Of a stretch of DNA of 64,000 nt, positions 14,233-23,699 are shown one piece after another (position 1 is the stretch's first letter; every line of letters begins with the position of its first letter). The position numbers and the translations under genes are program-made. Below the pieces are notes generated by a model. It was not told the DNA's origin. It was given only the letters and a program-made list of their open reading frames with translations, and searched no databases. The stretch is from Paramoeba atlantica (lineage: Eukaryota > Discosea). Where the stretch lies: assembly GCA_977017575.1 (NCBI GenBank), contig CDRNVI010000002.1, forward strand, positions 372,001 to 436,000, read 5' to 3'.

Positions 14233-15790
14233 CAGGGGTGAAAATCCCATGGTGGGGGGGTCTAAAATTCGTAAAATTTGTCCAATTTTGGAAAATAATA
14301 GCGCGTTCGAGAGCTCTCGCAGAGTTGTATGTTTTAAGATAGGCAGTTTGCGGGGGTTAGGGGGGTACCCCCCTTTGATGGAAGGGTCAAAAACACGATT
14401 TGCAAATTTGAAAAACTGTAAAAAATGGTCAAAAATTACCCTTAATACCCACAGGAAGACCCGTTTCGCTCAATAACGATGCGACAACGCTTGCGGAAAC
14501 TGCTCATCGTGTTAATACATTCTTGCTTGCGTTCTGATTGTAATCTTTCGAACGCTGTCTCAATGGCCGATACTAATTCAGCCCGATTCTTGGGTCGAAG
14601 ATCATTTTTGATGCTGTCCATGGTCCCCCAAAGGTTTTCAATGGTGTTTAAATCGGGGGATTTTGCAGGCCAAGAGAGTACATTAATACCTTCGTTACGA
14701 AAGGTTGTTCGCGCAGAATTATGAACAGGACAATTATCCATTGCAACGACTCCAGATGGGTGGCGCCTCAAATAATTTAAAAGTCCTTTGCGCTTCTTCA
14801 TGGCGTCATTAAAAGCATCCCCTGTTACAGTTACTTTTCGGCCGGAAGGGTCGTGGGAGGGAAAAATGTGTAGACGAAATCCATGATTTAAACTGACCCC
14901 CATCCACACCATGACGCCGTTCCCTCCATACCAAGGTTCTAGCTCTCCCTGCTGTTCCTTGGCGGGGTCAGTCTTCCGGCAAAGGTAAGTAATTTTGTTT
15001 CGTCCCCTACCGCAAGTGAACTTCTTCTCATCGCAGAAAACAATTTGTCTCAGTTGGGTATCTGACCAAGTGAGCATCTCAGAACAAAAATGCACTCGTT
15101 TCCTCTTGTGTTCATCGGTCAGTGCGGGCTTTCTTTTTAAAGTTCGCATGATCATACCATGGCTCTTCATGGCGTTAACCAAAGTTGGTCTTGAACACTG
15201 AAATCCAAGAAAAAGCACAACTCTATGGAGTGCACACCAGTTCTCAATCCCGTACGGGAGGTCACGGTATCCCTCATCAATGAGGCGGATAGCTGCTTCG
15301 TGCAGCGCAGGGGTACTGACAGGAGATGGGCGTGAAATAGGAGAGCTTTCCACGTCTCCAGTGTTCTCATAGCGTATCACAAGACGTTTTACTGTATTTT
15401 CGTGGACGCCGAAGTTTTGGGCTGTCCGAGAATAGGACCCTGTCTCAAGATAATCTGAGACAAGAAGCATACGGTGACTTGGTATCACCCGTGCGGGGGA
15501 GGAATAGGACCTGTCGCTGAGTACACCACGTGAGGTTCGGGAACGAATCCGTTTCTGGGGCATATAGTGCTAATATTGACTGAAAAACAGCTAAAAACTG
15601 AAAAAACGTAAATTTGGGCAAGAAAAAAAATCACGATTTTTTTGGTCTCATCGTTTCATGTTGAGTCACAGGCCGCAAATAGTGCTAAAATATACAACTC
15701 TGCGAGAGCTCTCGAATGCGCTATTACTTTCCAAAATTGGATAATTTTTACGAATTTTAGACCCCCCCCACCACGAGGTTTTCACCCCTG
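14233..15790 (-). mobile_element. Tc1/mariner element B, complete, intact transposase
   Basis: Terminal repeats CAGGGGTGAAAATCCCATGG (left) and its inverse ending CACCCCTG (right) are followed inward by the shared blocks TCTAAAATTCGTAAAA and GAGAGCTCTCGCAGAG, giving repeats of about 100 bp. TA flanks both ends. The unit is 1558 bp with one intact minus-strand transposase, so it may be autonomous. It lies between element C1 and a TA/TG microsatellite. Confidence 0.9.
14442..15563 (-). CDS. Tc1/mariner (IS630-like) transposase, intact, DD32E spacing
   Basis: A 373-aa protein starting MPQKRIRSRTSRG. It has an N-terminal helix-turn-helix region (QNFGVHENTVKRLVIRYENTG), then the DDE catalytic triad: FCDEKKFTCG (first Asp), AMDNCPVHNSART (second Asp) and SPDLNTIENLWG (Glu). 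It would cut the element's terminal repeats and join them at TA. I count 32 residues between the second Asp and the Glu; Sleeping Beauty counted the same way gives 34. The C-terminus FRKRCRIVIERNGSSCGY is shared with the broken copies at 11432 and 20321-20664. No disabling change is visible. Confidence 0.93.
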   Translation of the reverse strand: MPQKRIRSRTSRGVLSDRSYSSPARVIPSHRMLLVSDYLETGSYSRTAQNFGVHENTVKRLVIRYENTGDVESSPISRPSPVSTPALHEAAIRLIDEGYRDLPYGIENWCALHRVVLFLGFQCSRPTLVNAMKSHGMIMRTLKRKPALTDEHKRKRVHFCSEMLTWSDTQLRQIVFCDEKKFTCGRGRNKITYLCRKTDPAKEQQGELEPWYGGNGVMVWMGVSLNHGFRLHIFPSHDPSGRKVTVTGDAFNDAMKKRKGLLNYLRRHPSGVVAMDNCPVHNSARTTFRNEGINVLSWPAKSPDLNTIENLWGTMDSIKNDLRPKNRAELVSAIETAFERLQSERKQECINTMSSFRKRCRIVIERNGSSCGY

Positions 15791-15822
<32 letters not shown>

Positions 15823-15824
15823 AG
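15789..15824 (+). repeat. (TA)n(TG)n tract flanking element B
   Basis: About ten TA units run into five TG units. Together with the TA-rich junction at 11210-11224 this is plausibly the 3' flanking microsatellite of TG-LINE copy 2, displaced by the Tc1-like insertions between 11225 and 15790. Confidence 0.6.
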
Positions 15825-16242
15825 GGGGGAATATTAATAGGAAGTAAAGCATATTCTCAACACGATTGGGGTCACCCGCATTGGGAAGTGCTCCGCCCAT
15901 GGGAAAAATCAGAAGACGTATAATAAATTAACAAGGAGTGAACTGAAGTCTAAGGCGGCATAAATAAGTGCAGCATAAATATTTTGCTTTTTGAACACGA
16001 AAAAGAAGCATCGGAAATATTTATAAACTACTTTTCCAGATGCACTTGATAACATTGAAGAATTGGGAGCACAACGATTATCAATTTAATATACCGTCAA
16101 AGTATTTACCAGCAAAATAAAATCATTGGAATAAACTTTTTGTTGTAAAAATTGGCTGAATGATAATTTACAAAATTTACTTTTCAGCGAATCGCATCGT
16201 GTTATTGATATTGATTAGGGATTTGGTTTTTATTATTTTCAA
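15825..16242. other. AT-rich DNA, including the 3' UTR of the 2A-LINE
   Basis: No gene is seen. The part next to 16243 should be the 3' UTR of the minus-strand LINE. I cannot place its exact 3' end: no clear poly(A) and no target duplication was recognised. Confidence 0.4.
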
Positions 16243-16779
16243 TTAGCGGACACCCGCCTTCCTCCACTCTTTTACCGCGGAGGATAGTATCGCGGCGTTG
16301 CCTTTTTGAACAGCCACATTAATGGCTTGTAGTGCATGACGCAGGAAACCTTTCCTGTCATACGTATACCTTGCGATCTCCTTTAGGAGGAGTACGGTGC
16401 GCTTCCCTGCCACACCAAAAACGGTAAATGCAAGGGGGTAGAAATGCATACCCCTTTTCGTGGCCATGTCACTGTGCGCTTTTACTTTCAAGCTTTCCAC
16501 CCTTTCTAGAGTGTTGCCAGGCGCTACCCATTCGGCCTTAACATAAGAAGGGACGAGGGGGTTAACGACGGTCACGTCCACCAGACATATCTTCCCTCCC
16601 AGCATAAAGCAGACGTCGGGGCCCTGACCAGCAGAGAATCGGGGTTCATGATTGTCAGGAGTGAATCCGTACTGTCGTAGCAAGTGCACGAAGGCATTCT
16701 TAACAAGTTTGTGGCGAGTGGCCGCAGTGTCGCCTTTGTTAAACATCATCTTTGTTTGAGAGGATGTCTCCGCACTCAC
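16243..16779 (-). CDS. 2A-LINE restriction-like endonuclease domain, overlapping frame
   Basis: About 178 codons from the first ATG, overlapping the RT frame by 41 bp and shifted +1 from it. TRHKLVKNAFVHLLRQYGF, then GPDVCFMLGGKICLVDVTVVNP, gives the PD...(D)VT core of the PD-(D/E)XK endonuclease at the C-terminus of R2-type LINEs. In the other families here this domain is fused to the RT. Either this copy carries one frameshift, or the element uses a frameshift to make the fusion. The protein is unlikely to start independently at its ATG, because the zinc-finger Cys residues lie upstream in the other frame. Confidence 0.75.
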   Translation of the reverse strand: MSAETSSQTKMMFNKGDTAATRHKLVKNAFVHLLRQYGFTPDNHEPRFSAGQGPDVCFMLGGKICLVDVTVVNPLVPSYVKAEWVAPGNTLERVESLKVKAHSDMATKRGMHFYPLAFTVFGVAGKRTVLLLKEIARYTYDRKGFLRHALQAINVAVQKGNAAILSSAVKEWRKAGVR

Positions 16780-19612
16780 ATTGTGCGAAAGGGTCCGAAG
16801 TAGGTGCTATCAAGTATCGCATGCGCATGGCTGTTTGCCATTCTGCGTCGCGCATGAAGTACTCACCCCGATTCCTACGCGCCTCTGTCCATTTGCGCTT
16901 TCTCTTGTCCATCAACTGAAGTGAATGGACGTCATGTAGTTCGCTGGTTTCTTTACGCACTGCTGACTTCGACTCTTCATATCTTGTCAAGGCAGAACGT
17001 CGTCTTTCCATACACCCTAATACCTCAGCTTTTGTGCGAGAATACAGAGTTGCCGCTTGCTGCGCAAAAGGTTTCGCCCCCAAAAGGTCGCCCGTCATGA
17101 GAGTACTGTGAAACGGGTTCTTTTCCAGGTCTTCGAAGCCTCCTAGCAGCTCTGAGGCACACTCCTGTATGGTCTTGTCCGCTAACACGTTGGCTTTTGC
17201 CGTTACCTCCGGCTCATGACACCGCATTAGGTAGTCCCACCGGGGGACTCCACATCTCTTCAGCAAAATGTAAGCACTTTGTAACGAGAGATGTTGCAGC
17301 CGATCCAGGAATGTCTGCAATTTAGGCATTTGGTTGACTACCCATCTGGTTTCATCCGCGCCTTCCTTGGAGACGAATGCACCTAAGAGCTTTTGTCCTT
17401 GCTCCGCATGCTCTATGTTCATACCTCTGAAAGGAGCGTACTGGTCATTGAAATGCGTCGAAAGCTTACATTTGGCCGGATGTACCTCGAGTCCTATTCC
17501 CGAAGCGTGATCACAGAGAGCGCCAAACGCCTGTGCGACACGTTCTGCCGGGCCGATGATTGAAAGGTCGTCTAGGTAAGCCCAAAGCGTCAGATCACTG
17601 AACTCATCCTTCAATTTTCCAAGAATTTGGTGCAAGCCGAGAGAAAACAGTAACGGTCCTAATGGGTCGCCTTGTCGGACTCCCCTCAGAACCTTAGTCG
17701 GCGAACACGACGAGTTAAATATCGTAGTTGGAGCCCCATATACATATGAGGTCACCCCGTATAGCTCGTGAAATTCATCATTTCCCCTTAGATACTGAAA
17801 CACCGCGCTTCTTTCAATTGAATTGAAGGCGTTACGGATGTCTACTGTCAAGAGCACAAAGTCCGCTTTTTGACGAAACGCGTTTCTTGCCCTTAATATT
17901 ATTTTAGGTCCTCCGTTTCTTGTTCCAACACCAAATTGTGTATCTTGGAAAAGTCTGCCCGTTGCTTCTGCTACCCTGTCCATGGCGATTTGGCTAGCCA
18001 ATTTAAGAAAGATTTCCCCCATTGCTATAGGTCGGCAGGCTGGGGATCCTTCTACGGAAGGGCCCTCCTTGCGCAGCAAGATCAGAGTGGAGCTGGTTAA
18101 GACGTCCCTTAGCTGAGCGTCTCGGGAGTTTCGCAGCACTGCTGTAGCTATCCAAGTAACGCAGGCCACGATATCCTGGTCCTCTAGGAGCGGTATAAGA
18201 AGTTCGCGTGTCCAGCCTGATGGGCCCGGCGCGGATCCTTTGGCGAGCTTTCTAGCCCTGTCAGTTAAGGTTTGCTTTTCGATGTCCATAGATTTTGCCG
18301 GCAAATGTTTATAAACCCGAAAGGCCTTTGGGTGAAGTCGATCTATGGCCTTAGCGATCTCTTCAGTAGATAGTGGTTGTCGTTCCTTCGCCTCTAGCGC
18401 TTTTGCCGCTTTCCCGATCGCACCAAGTTTAAGCAGTGCCTCTGCTCGGCCTACCGGGTTAAACTTTGCCACACTTTTGGTTGCAAGCGAAGGGGTAAAT
18501 TTTGGTTCTTGCTCGGCCATCCGCTTTCGTAGTTCATACGCCAGTTGCCGATGAGTCAGTTGACTTTCGGGCAGGAATAAGAACTGCTTCACTGCGCATA
18601 ATAGGTTCCACGACATCTTTGCTTTTGTGTCTGTGTGTTGTATTTCAAAGTCTCTGCATATTCCACCGCATAATTCCTTCCAGCACGGTAATTGCAGGTG
18701 ATATAATTTACGCAGACTAGGTCGCGTAATCAGTTTTGTGTATGTTTCCCGCAGGCTTTGTATTTCGTGGAGTTGACGAGGCGGAAGATTTGTCGTATTA
18801 CACAGTTTCTGTGAGATATGCGATCCCGATTGAACCTCTTTGGTTGAACAATCTTCGAATATTCCTCCAGCCATCTTCTCCAGTATGGTCCCACGTGGGA
18901 CTGCTTCTGAGGCCCCAGATATGCAAGGGCTTCCAGGGTGAATTTCTTCCAGATTCAACACATCTTTAACTCTTGTTTTGCTTCCCTTGGGCCGGCCGCG
19001 TGGGCGCTCCGGGCCTGGGTTTTCCTCTATCGTCGAGCCTGCTTGGATCTGAAGTGACCCGAGATCCAACGAACCTGAAGGTGTGAACTTTCTTCCGGGG
19101 GGTCGGCCCCTCTTCTTACCCGGTCCGGGGTTGCTTTCAATGCAGCCCCGGATCAGCTGGGTGCGTACTTGCGCTTTGGACCAACCAGAGTTGGCGATGA
19201 CGTTTTTAGTTGACCGGAAACACCACACTGCCCGTGGGCCGGGGTTGCTCTCAATACCCCCTCTTATTAACCATGTATGAACTTGGTCTTTGGACCAGCC
19301 AGTTTCTGATGACAGAACTTCCGGTGGCCTAAAGCACCACCATGAAACCCCGCTCGCATCCTTAATCTGTTCCCAGGATTTTGACAAAGAAAGTTCAATG
19401 CCTAGAAAGTGGCAGATAGCAACAGGGTACTCAACCGGCGCTACACCCTCAGGTATACGGATTGGGTGATCTTCAATTTGACAATAAATTGGGATTTCGT
19501 TGCCTGACTTTTCTCCTGGTGGGGCCTTGATAGTAGCCCCGTACACGCATTCCGTCGTCGGGGGACCGATAATCCCAGAGAGAGGTAACTCTTCATATGA
19601 GGTGGGATCCAC
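16739..19612 (-). CDS. 2A-LINE ORF: tandem 2A-like/AT-hook N-terminus and reverse transcriptase
   Basis: 957 aa. A 38-residue module (WCFR...GWSKxQVxTxLIRG) occurs twice, each copy ending in a 2A-like motif: GGIESNPGP at 118-126 and GCIESNPGP at 156-164. A third, STIEENPGP, lies at 193-201. Two AT-hook cores follow 2A motifs: KKRGRPPGRK (166-175) and RPRGRPKGSK (203-212). 2A motifs cause ribosome skipping between the last Gly and Pro; the usual Asp before I/V-E is Gly, Cys or Thr here, so activity is uncertain. The RT has LAKGSAPGPSG, RPIAMGEIFLKLASQ, VDIRNAFNSIERSAV, GVRQGDPLGPLLFSLG and YLDD (about 678-681). The frame ends in a Cys-rich start (CECGD) of a zinc finger that the overlapping downstream frame completes. 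Confidence 0.9.
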   Translation of the reverse strand: MDPTSYEELPLSGIIGPPTTECVYGATIKAPPGEKSGNEIPIYCQIEDHPIRIPEGVAPVEYPVAICHFLGIELSLSKSWEQIKDASGVSWWCFRPPEVLSSETGWSKDQVHTWLIRGGIESNPGPRAVWCFRSTKNVIANSGWSKAQVRTQLIRGCIESNPGPGKKRGRPPGRKFTPSGSLDLGSLQIQAGSTIEENPGPERPRGRPKGSKTRVKDVLNLEEIHPGSPCISGASEAVPRGTILEKMAGGIFEDCSTKEVQSGSHISQKLCNTTNLPPRQLHEIQSLRETYTKLITRPSLRKLYHLQLPCWKELCGGICRDFEIQHTDTKAKMSWNLLCAVKQFLFLPESQLTHRQLAYELRKRMAEQEPKFTPSLATKSVAKFNPVGRAEALLKLGAIGKAAKALEAKERQPLSTEEIAKAIDRLHPKAFRVYKHLPAKSMDIEKQTLTDRARKLAKGSAPGPSGWTRELLIPLLEDQDIVACVTWIATAVLRNSRDAQLRDVLTSSTLILLRKEGPSVEGSPACRPIAMGEIFLKLASQIAMDRVAEATGRLFQDTQFGVGTRNGGPKIILRARNAFRQKADFVLLTVDIRNAFNSIERSAVFQYLRGNDEFHELYGVTSYVYGAPTTIFNSSCSPTKVLRGVRQGDPLGPLLFSLGLHQILGKLKDEFSDLTLWAYLDDLSIIGPAERVAQAFGALCDHASGIGLEVHPAKCKLSTHFNDQYAPFRGMNIEHAEQGQKLLGAFVSKEGADETRWVVNQMPKLQTFLDRLQHLSLQSAYILLKRCGVPRWDYLMRCHEPEVTAKANVLADKTIQECASELLGGFEDLEKNPFHSTLMTGDLLGAKPFAQQAATLYSRTKAEVLGCMERRRSALTRYEESKSAVRKETSELHDVHSLQLMDKRKRKWTEARRNRGEYFMRDAEWQTAMRMRYLIAPTSDPFAQCECGDILSNKDDV

Positions 19613-19681
19613 GATTTGACTACTTATATACTCCCCCCTTCATTAATGTAAGCTTTGCGTTAGTAATTTAAATTGTGTATA

Positions 19682-20050
19682 CAGGGGGGGCCACGAAAAC
19701 TGACAAAGTCCGCATTTTAGCGTCCTGAGGCCGTTTGAGCTGATTTTTGTTGCAAACGAGAGATCTCGTTCTGAATATCGTGTCTACGCTATTTGGAGCC
19801 CGTTTCTGCTAATCAAAAAAAAGAATTTACAAAAAATTGAAATTTTGGGCAAAATATTTTGCAAAAAGTATCGAAAAACGTAAAAAAGGCTATTTTTTCT
19901 TCTTTTTACCTTACTATGGGCAAACGGAATAGACTAAACCGTCGCCAGCTATCACCAGAACATGTTCATATCCTGTGCGCATTGTCTGCGCACACGAAAG
20001 ACAGGACAGGGAAAGGAGCAAGTAATCCCCAGTCGTAAGTTTCGGTTTGT
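19682..20050 (+). mobile_element. 5' end fragment of another Tc1-like element
   Basis: A terminal repeat beginning CAGGGGGGGCCACGAAAAC follows a TA. The leader contains CCGTTTGAGCTGATTTTTGTTG, also seen in the terminal regions of the TAAACC family (14160 and 29890). A short frame from 19917 (MGKRNRLNRRQLSPEHVHIL) looks like a transposase N-terminus and ends after about 40 codons. The rest is missing; element D starts 13 bases further on. Confidence 0.45.
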
Positions 20051-20062
20051 TTTATATACATA

Positions 20063-20856
20063 CAGGGGTGCAAATCAGATGCTGGGGGGGGTCTAAAATT
20101 AGCAATGTTCGCGCAATTTTGGAAAAATTATAGCGCATTCGAGAGCTCTCGCAGAGATCTATGTTTTGGCGCTATTATCACATTAAAAGAAAACAAATTT
20201 GAAAAAGATATTTTTTTAAAGGGTTTTTAACCCCCTAAAAGTTGCAGATTTTTCAATTTTTGCAGTTTTTTCCAATTTTTGCAATTTTTGCAGTGTTTTT
20301 TTGTTTCTCAGCTCACTATTATGCCGCAAAAGCGATCCCGCTCTAAATAAAACAGTAAAAGCTTATCTGATAGATCACGTGAACCCCCGGGGCACACAAA
20401 ATATTCACACAGGATGCTTCTCGTAAAAACATTACGAGAATACAAGCTCCTACAGTGCCACTTGCCAAAGACAAGGCGTCCACGACAGCATGTTAAGTTG
20501 TGGGTTAAGCGATTTGAGGAAACCGGGGATGTTCTATTGAAAAGGCGGTTGATTACATTAAAACAGATGGTCATGACATGCTCATAAACACTTTGAACAG
20601 CATGCCGCGGCGTTTCGACATAGTAATAGAAAAAAAAGGGGAAACTTGTAATTATTGAACGTACAAAAATTTTCATTCATTTTTTGCATTTTGACGTTTT
20701 TGGGCTTCTCCTCAGTTGACCACCCCCTTACACCCCGGGAAACCGCCTATCCAAATACATAGATCTCTGCGAGAGCTCTCGAATACGCTATTATTTTCCA
20801 AAATTGCGCAAACATTGCTAATTTTAGACCCCTCCAGCATCTGATTTGCACCCCTG
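20063..20856 (+). mobile_element. Tc1-like element D: internally deleted CAGGGGTG-family copy
   Basis: Terminal repeats of about 105 bp (CAGGGGTGCAAATCAGATGC, then TCTAAAATTAGCAATGTT and GAGAGCTCTCGCAGAGATCT) bound a 794-bp unit with TA on both sides. Inside, from 20321, a remnant of the transposase N-terminus (MPQKRSRSK, stop, NSKSLSDRSREPPG...VKRFEETGDV) runs almost directly into the C-terminus (NTLNSMPRRFDIVIEKKGETCNY). The catalytic core is gone. It is a non-autonomous derivative that an element like B might mobilise. Confidence 0.85.
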
Positions 20857-21878
20857 TATGCGTTGTGTATGATCCGGATCAAAATGGTTTCGTTATTTAC
20901 ATACGGTTACGCGGTACAAAAGTATATATCATTGGACCTGTGTATAGAGCTAAATAGAATTCGATATGGTTTTTGTTCTATGATATTACATTCTTGAATT
21001 TCAATATTACAATTCAAAATTATTTCTATAAATGCCTTACCGAAGCTTTAGAAAAAAAATTATAGATTTGTGAAAATTTATATTTTTGCTCGGAGGTCAA
21101 CTTTTGCGACAGTTCTTTTCGGAACTATACCTATCTTGGATCAAGACGAGGACGAAGCTCATGAAACTTCGCTCCGCAAAGTGCTGATCAACCTTTTGCA
21201 CTCTGAAATTATAACCAGTGCACATTTTTTTCGTCCACAGCAGCGGTTTTATTTGTATATTTGTCGTATCTAAGTTTTTCTGTGGTTTTGATTAGTGTCG
21301 TGCAAATCCTCTTTAGGTACTAGTATACCATTTTCTTTCTTTAGGTACCATTTTCTTATTTGCTGTACTTCAAGCTTGAAAGTAAATTGATTGCACGAAG
21401 TAATTTGGCGGGGGTGTAAGCACACTTGCGCAGTGCGTGAGGAGCAAAGAATTCCGACGGAAGCAGAATTTTTCGAAACCAATTCGACATTCTTTAAATG
21501 TCAATGCGTTCGTAATTTGAACGTGTAAAGGGGCACACACGCTACTCCGTAGTTATGAGGAGCTACAAAGGTTCTGTACGACCGAAAGGAGCGAGTACTG
21601 GGGAAATTTTAGTCGCATTAGAAAAGAACCATCGAGTCATGCGCCAGTGGGAAAAGGCTTTAGTCAATGAAATATGAAAAAAGCTGATTGCAGTTGTATG
21701 TGAACACCCGTTTTTTTTGGAATAGCGGTCGATGCAGGTGTTGACAGCGTATTGAATGAGCATGTTCTAGTGGGGATTGTTTACGTGCCTGACCAGCAGT
21801 ACCTTCTCCCGCCTCTGTATCACCCAAAGCGCAAAGCTTTCAATGGAAAGGAAACAGCCGAATGCCTGTTAGATACGT
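20857..21878. other. No gene recognised
   Basis: AT-rich DNA. Short frames at 21070-21273 (plus) and 21270-21482 (minus) have no recognisable motif. A local duplication of TTTAGGTAC...CATTTTCTT sits near 21313-21359. Confidence 0.4.
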
Positions 21879-22165
21879 TAGACGGTTGTCTTCGAAGCAG
21901 TGTAATCCGGAACATTCATCCCAGAATTTTTATCAAACTTTTGCACAAGGAAGACGGTTGTCTTCAGCGCACAACCCTTAACATTTTTTCCTGAACTTTG
22001 AACATGTCGTGAAGAAGACGGTTGTCTTTGATACAGCGTAATCCATAACATGCATCGCGGTATTTATTCGAACCTTTACATAAAGAAGACGGTTGTCTTC
22101 GACGCAAGGTAACCCGTAACATTTTCTATCTGAACTTTTGAATATGAAGACAGTTGTCTTCGCAA
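21879..22165 (+). repeat. Array of five GAAGACGGTTGTCTTC hairpins, 61-71 bp apart
   Basis: The hairpin GAAGAC-GGTT-GTCTTC or a close variant occurs at about 21879, 21950, 22014, 22085 and 22146. The spacers are related too (CAGCGTAATCCATAACAT, then a T-rich tail), so this is a degenerate tandem repeat of about 68 bp whose best-conserved part is the stem. The stems are kept although the spacers drift. Spacers are similar rather than unique and no cas-like gene is near, so it is not a CRISPR. Confidence 0.75.
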
Positions 22166-22625
22166 CAGCGTAATCCATTGTATCTTCAACGCTCTCCATT
22201 GTATGCGTATAATTTTCCAAGTTTTATTGATGTCTAACGAACATAAATGCTACACTTTTTCCCTACACCAAAGCTGTATAAATTATACCATTGTACACTT
22301 TAAATATTCTGTTGATAACGGTATCACGTAACATGTAGGACATTAATGTGGGGACGTTACGTAGGAGGGTGTGAAGTCATTTCATCAGACGATGAAGATG
22401 GTATGCGCGTAACGACATAGTAACTCTTCCAGTACTATTAGAACTACATAGCAACTAGAAGTACCTTGTAGGTGGAAAAAAATCGTATTTTCCCAAGACT
22501 GTTTTGGACCACAAAAATTCCTCTCCGATTTCATTCTACCTTTCGACGTCGAAAAGGCCACGAATTCGACGTCGAAACACGTTCTACGCCGTAGAATGGC
22601 AATTTTCGACGTCTAATGAGAGCTA

Positions 22626-23668
22626 CAGTAAACGTCACTATTCTGAGAGTCGCTAAAAATGAGAATTGGGCTGTCAACGTACAACTGGCTAAAATGAGAA
22701 TGCACCTTGGAAAATGAGAATGGAGCTTCGGTCATGTGTCAACGTTCAATTCAATTTTACACTCAAAAGTGAGAATTGAAAAACAACGCTTTCGTTCTCT
22801 CACTGATTAACTCACTGCTTCATCTTCACTAACTGGAGAGTATGCGAGAGATCGGTGGAAATCACTGGGGATACCGTATACTCCCCCAGTAATGGACCCC
22901 CCAGTAGCAGAGATTTCGCCATTTTTGGGCCGACACACAGTAACAAGGATTTGTCTCGGGAGGGTGGTTGGAGGGGGGGTGTCTGGACAGGATGAGGGTG
23001 GTTGTGCAGTAGCGAATCGCGTGGTTTCTGGGTTGGCTGTACAGAAAATCAACGCACTCATGAACGAAAAAGGCCTTTGCCCACCGAAAAAGCATACCCC
23101 ACCCAGTAACAAGGATTTGGCCTTTATGGTCCAAAATCGATTCTATTACTGGGGGGGTATAGGTAGGTGGAGATAGATGGGGGTCACACGGGATCACTGC
23201 AGATCATTTTTATCGTTGTCCCTTCTCTTCTTCCATTCATGAAAGGCACACAAATATCTTAGTGAGACCAAAAAAGAAAAGAAAACACTGATTTAGGTGA
23301 CTACAAGTAATGAAACTTTGTTTTTCTGAAAACAAAACGCTAATACACAAAAGGAAAACTTGTGCTGTTTGACTGCGCGGTGTTCTTCTGATGAAGAAGA
23401 ACTCCTTGGTTCTGCAAACCAAGGAGATAGTGGGAGATCTCTGGGGGTCATTTTTGTGCACCCAAAGCGGCCTGCTGCTCCGCTGCTAATATTTTTCTTG
23501 CAAAACGTTTTCTTTTTTAAAAATGAGAATTATGATTTGACCTCATAAAAAAGTGCCTGTCAACGTTCAACAGACCAATTCTGAGAATAGTGACGAAAAA
23601 CGACAAAAAAGCCGTTTTTTCTGTGTCAACGTACAACTGAGCATTCTGAGAATAGTGACGTTTACTGT
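22626..23668. mobile_element. MITE with CAGTAAACGTCACTATTCT ends, TA target
   Basis: Left end CAGTAAACGTCACTATTCT at 22626 and its inverse at 23650-23668, each flanked by TA, bound about 1.04 kb without a transposase. The subterminal motif GTCAACGTWCAAC appears near 22672, 22738, 23557 and 23625, and AAAATGAGAAT recurs inside the left end. TA flanks and CAGT ends suggest a Tc1/mariner-mobilised element. A second MITE is inserted within it. Confidence 0.7.
22877..23161. mobile_element. Nested MITE with TATACTCCCCCAGTAAT ends
   Basis: The 20-bp end TATACTCCCCCAGTAATGGA at 22877 is inverted, with one mismatch and an extra G, at 23142-23161. The 285-bp unit has no gene and lies inside the larger MITE. 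CAGTAACAAGGATTTG occurs twice inside (about 22938 and 23104). Related ends may occur at 19628 (TATACTCCCCC) and 26393 (TATACCCCCCC). Confidence 0.6.
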
Positions 23669-23699
23669 ACATGTATGTATAATGTTGTGTCACAGAATT

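Larger units (their letters stand above)
16243..19640 (-). mobile_element. 2A-LINE: RLE-type non-LTR retrotransposon
   Basis: Two overlapping minus-strand frames encode an RT protein with tandem 2A-like motifs and a downstream endonuclease. No SL relic is seen at its 5' end, which lies close to 19640 just after TATACTCCCCC, a motif resembling the MITE terminal repeat at 22877. It is more distant from the other two LINE families than they are within themselves, but shares the KLAKGSAPGPSG and RPIAMGE blocks with the SL-LINE family. Confidence 0.8.

Noticed and set aside
21879-22165. CRISPR array
   Set aside because: The spacers are related to each other, the repeat is degenerate, there are no cas genes, and the DNA is eukaryotic.
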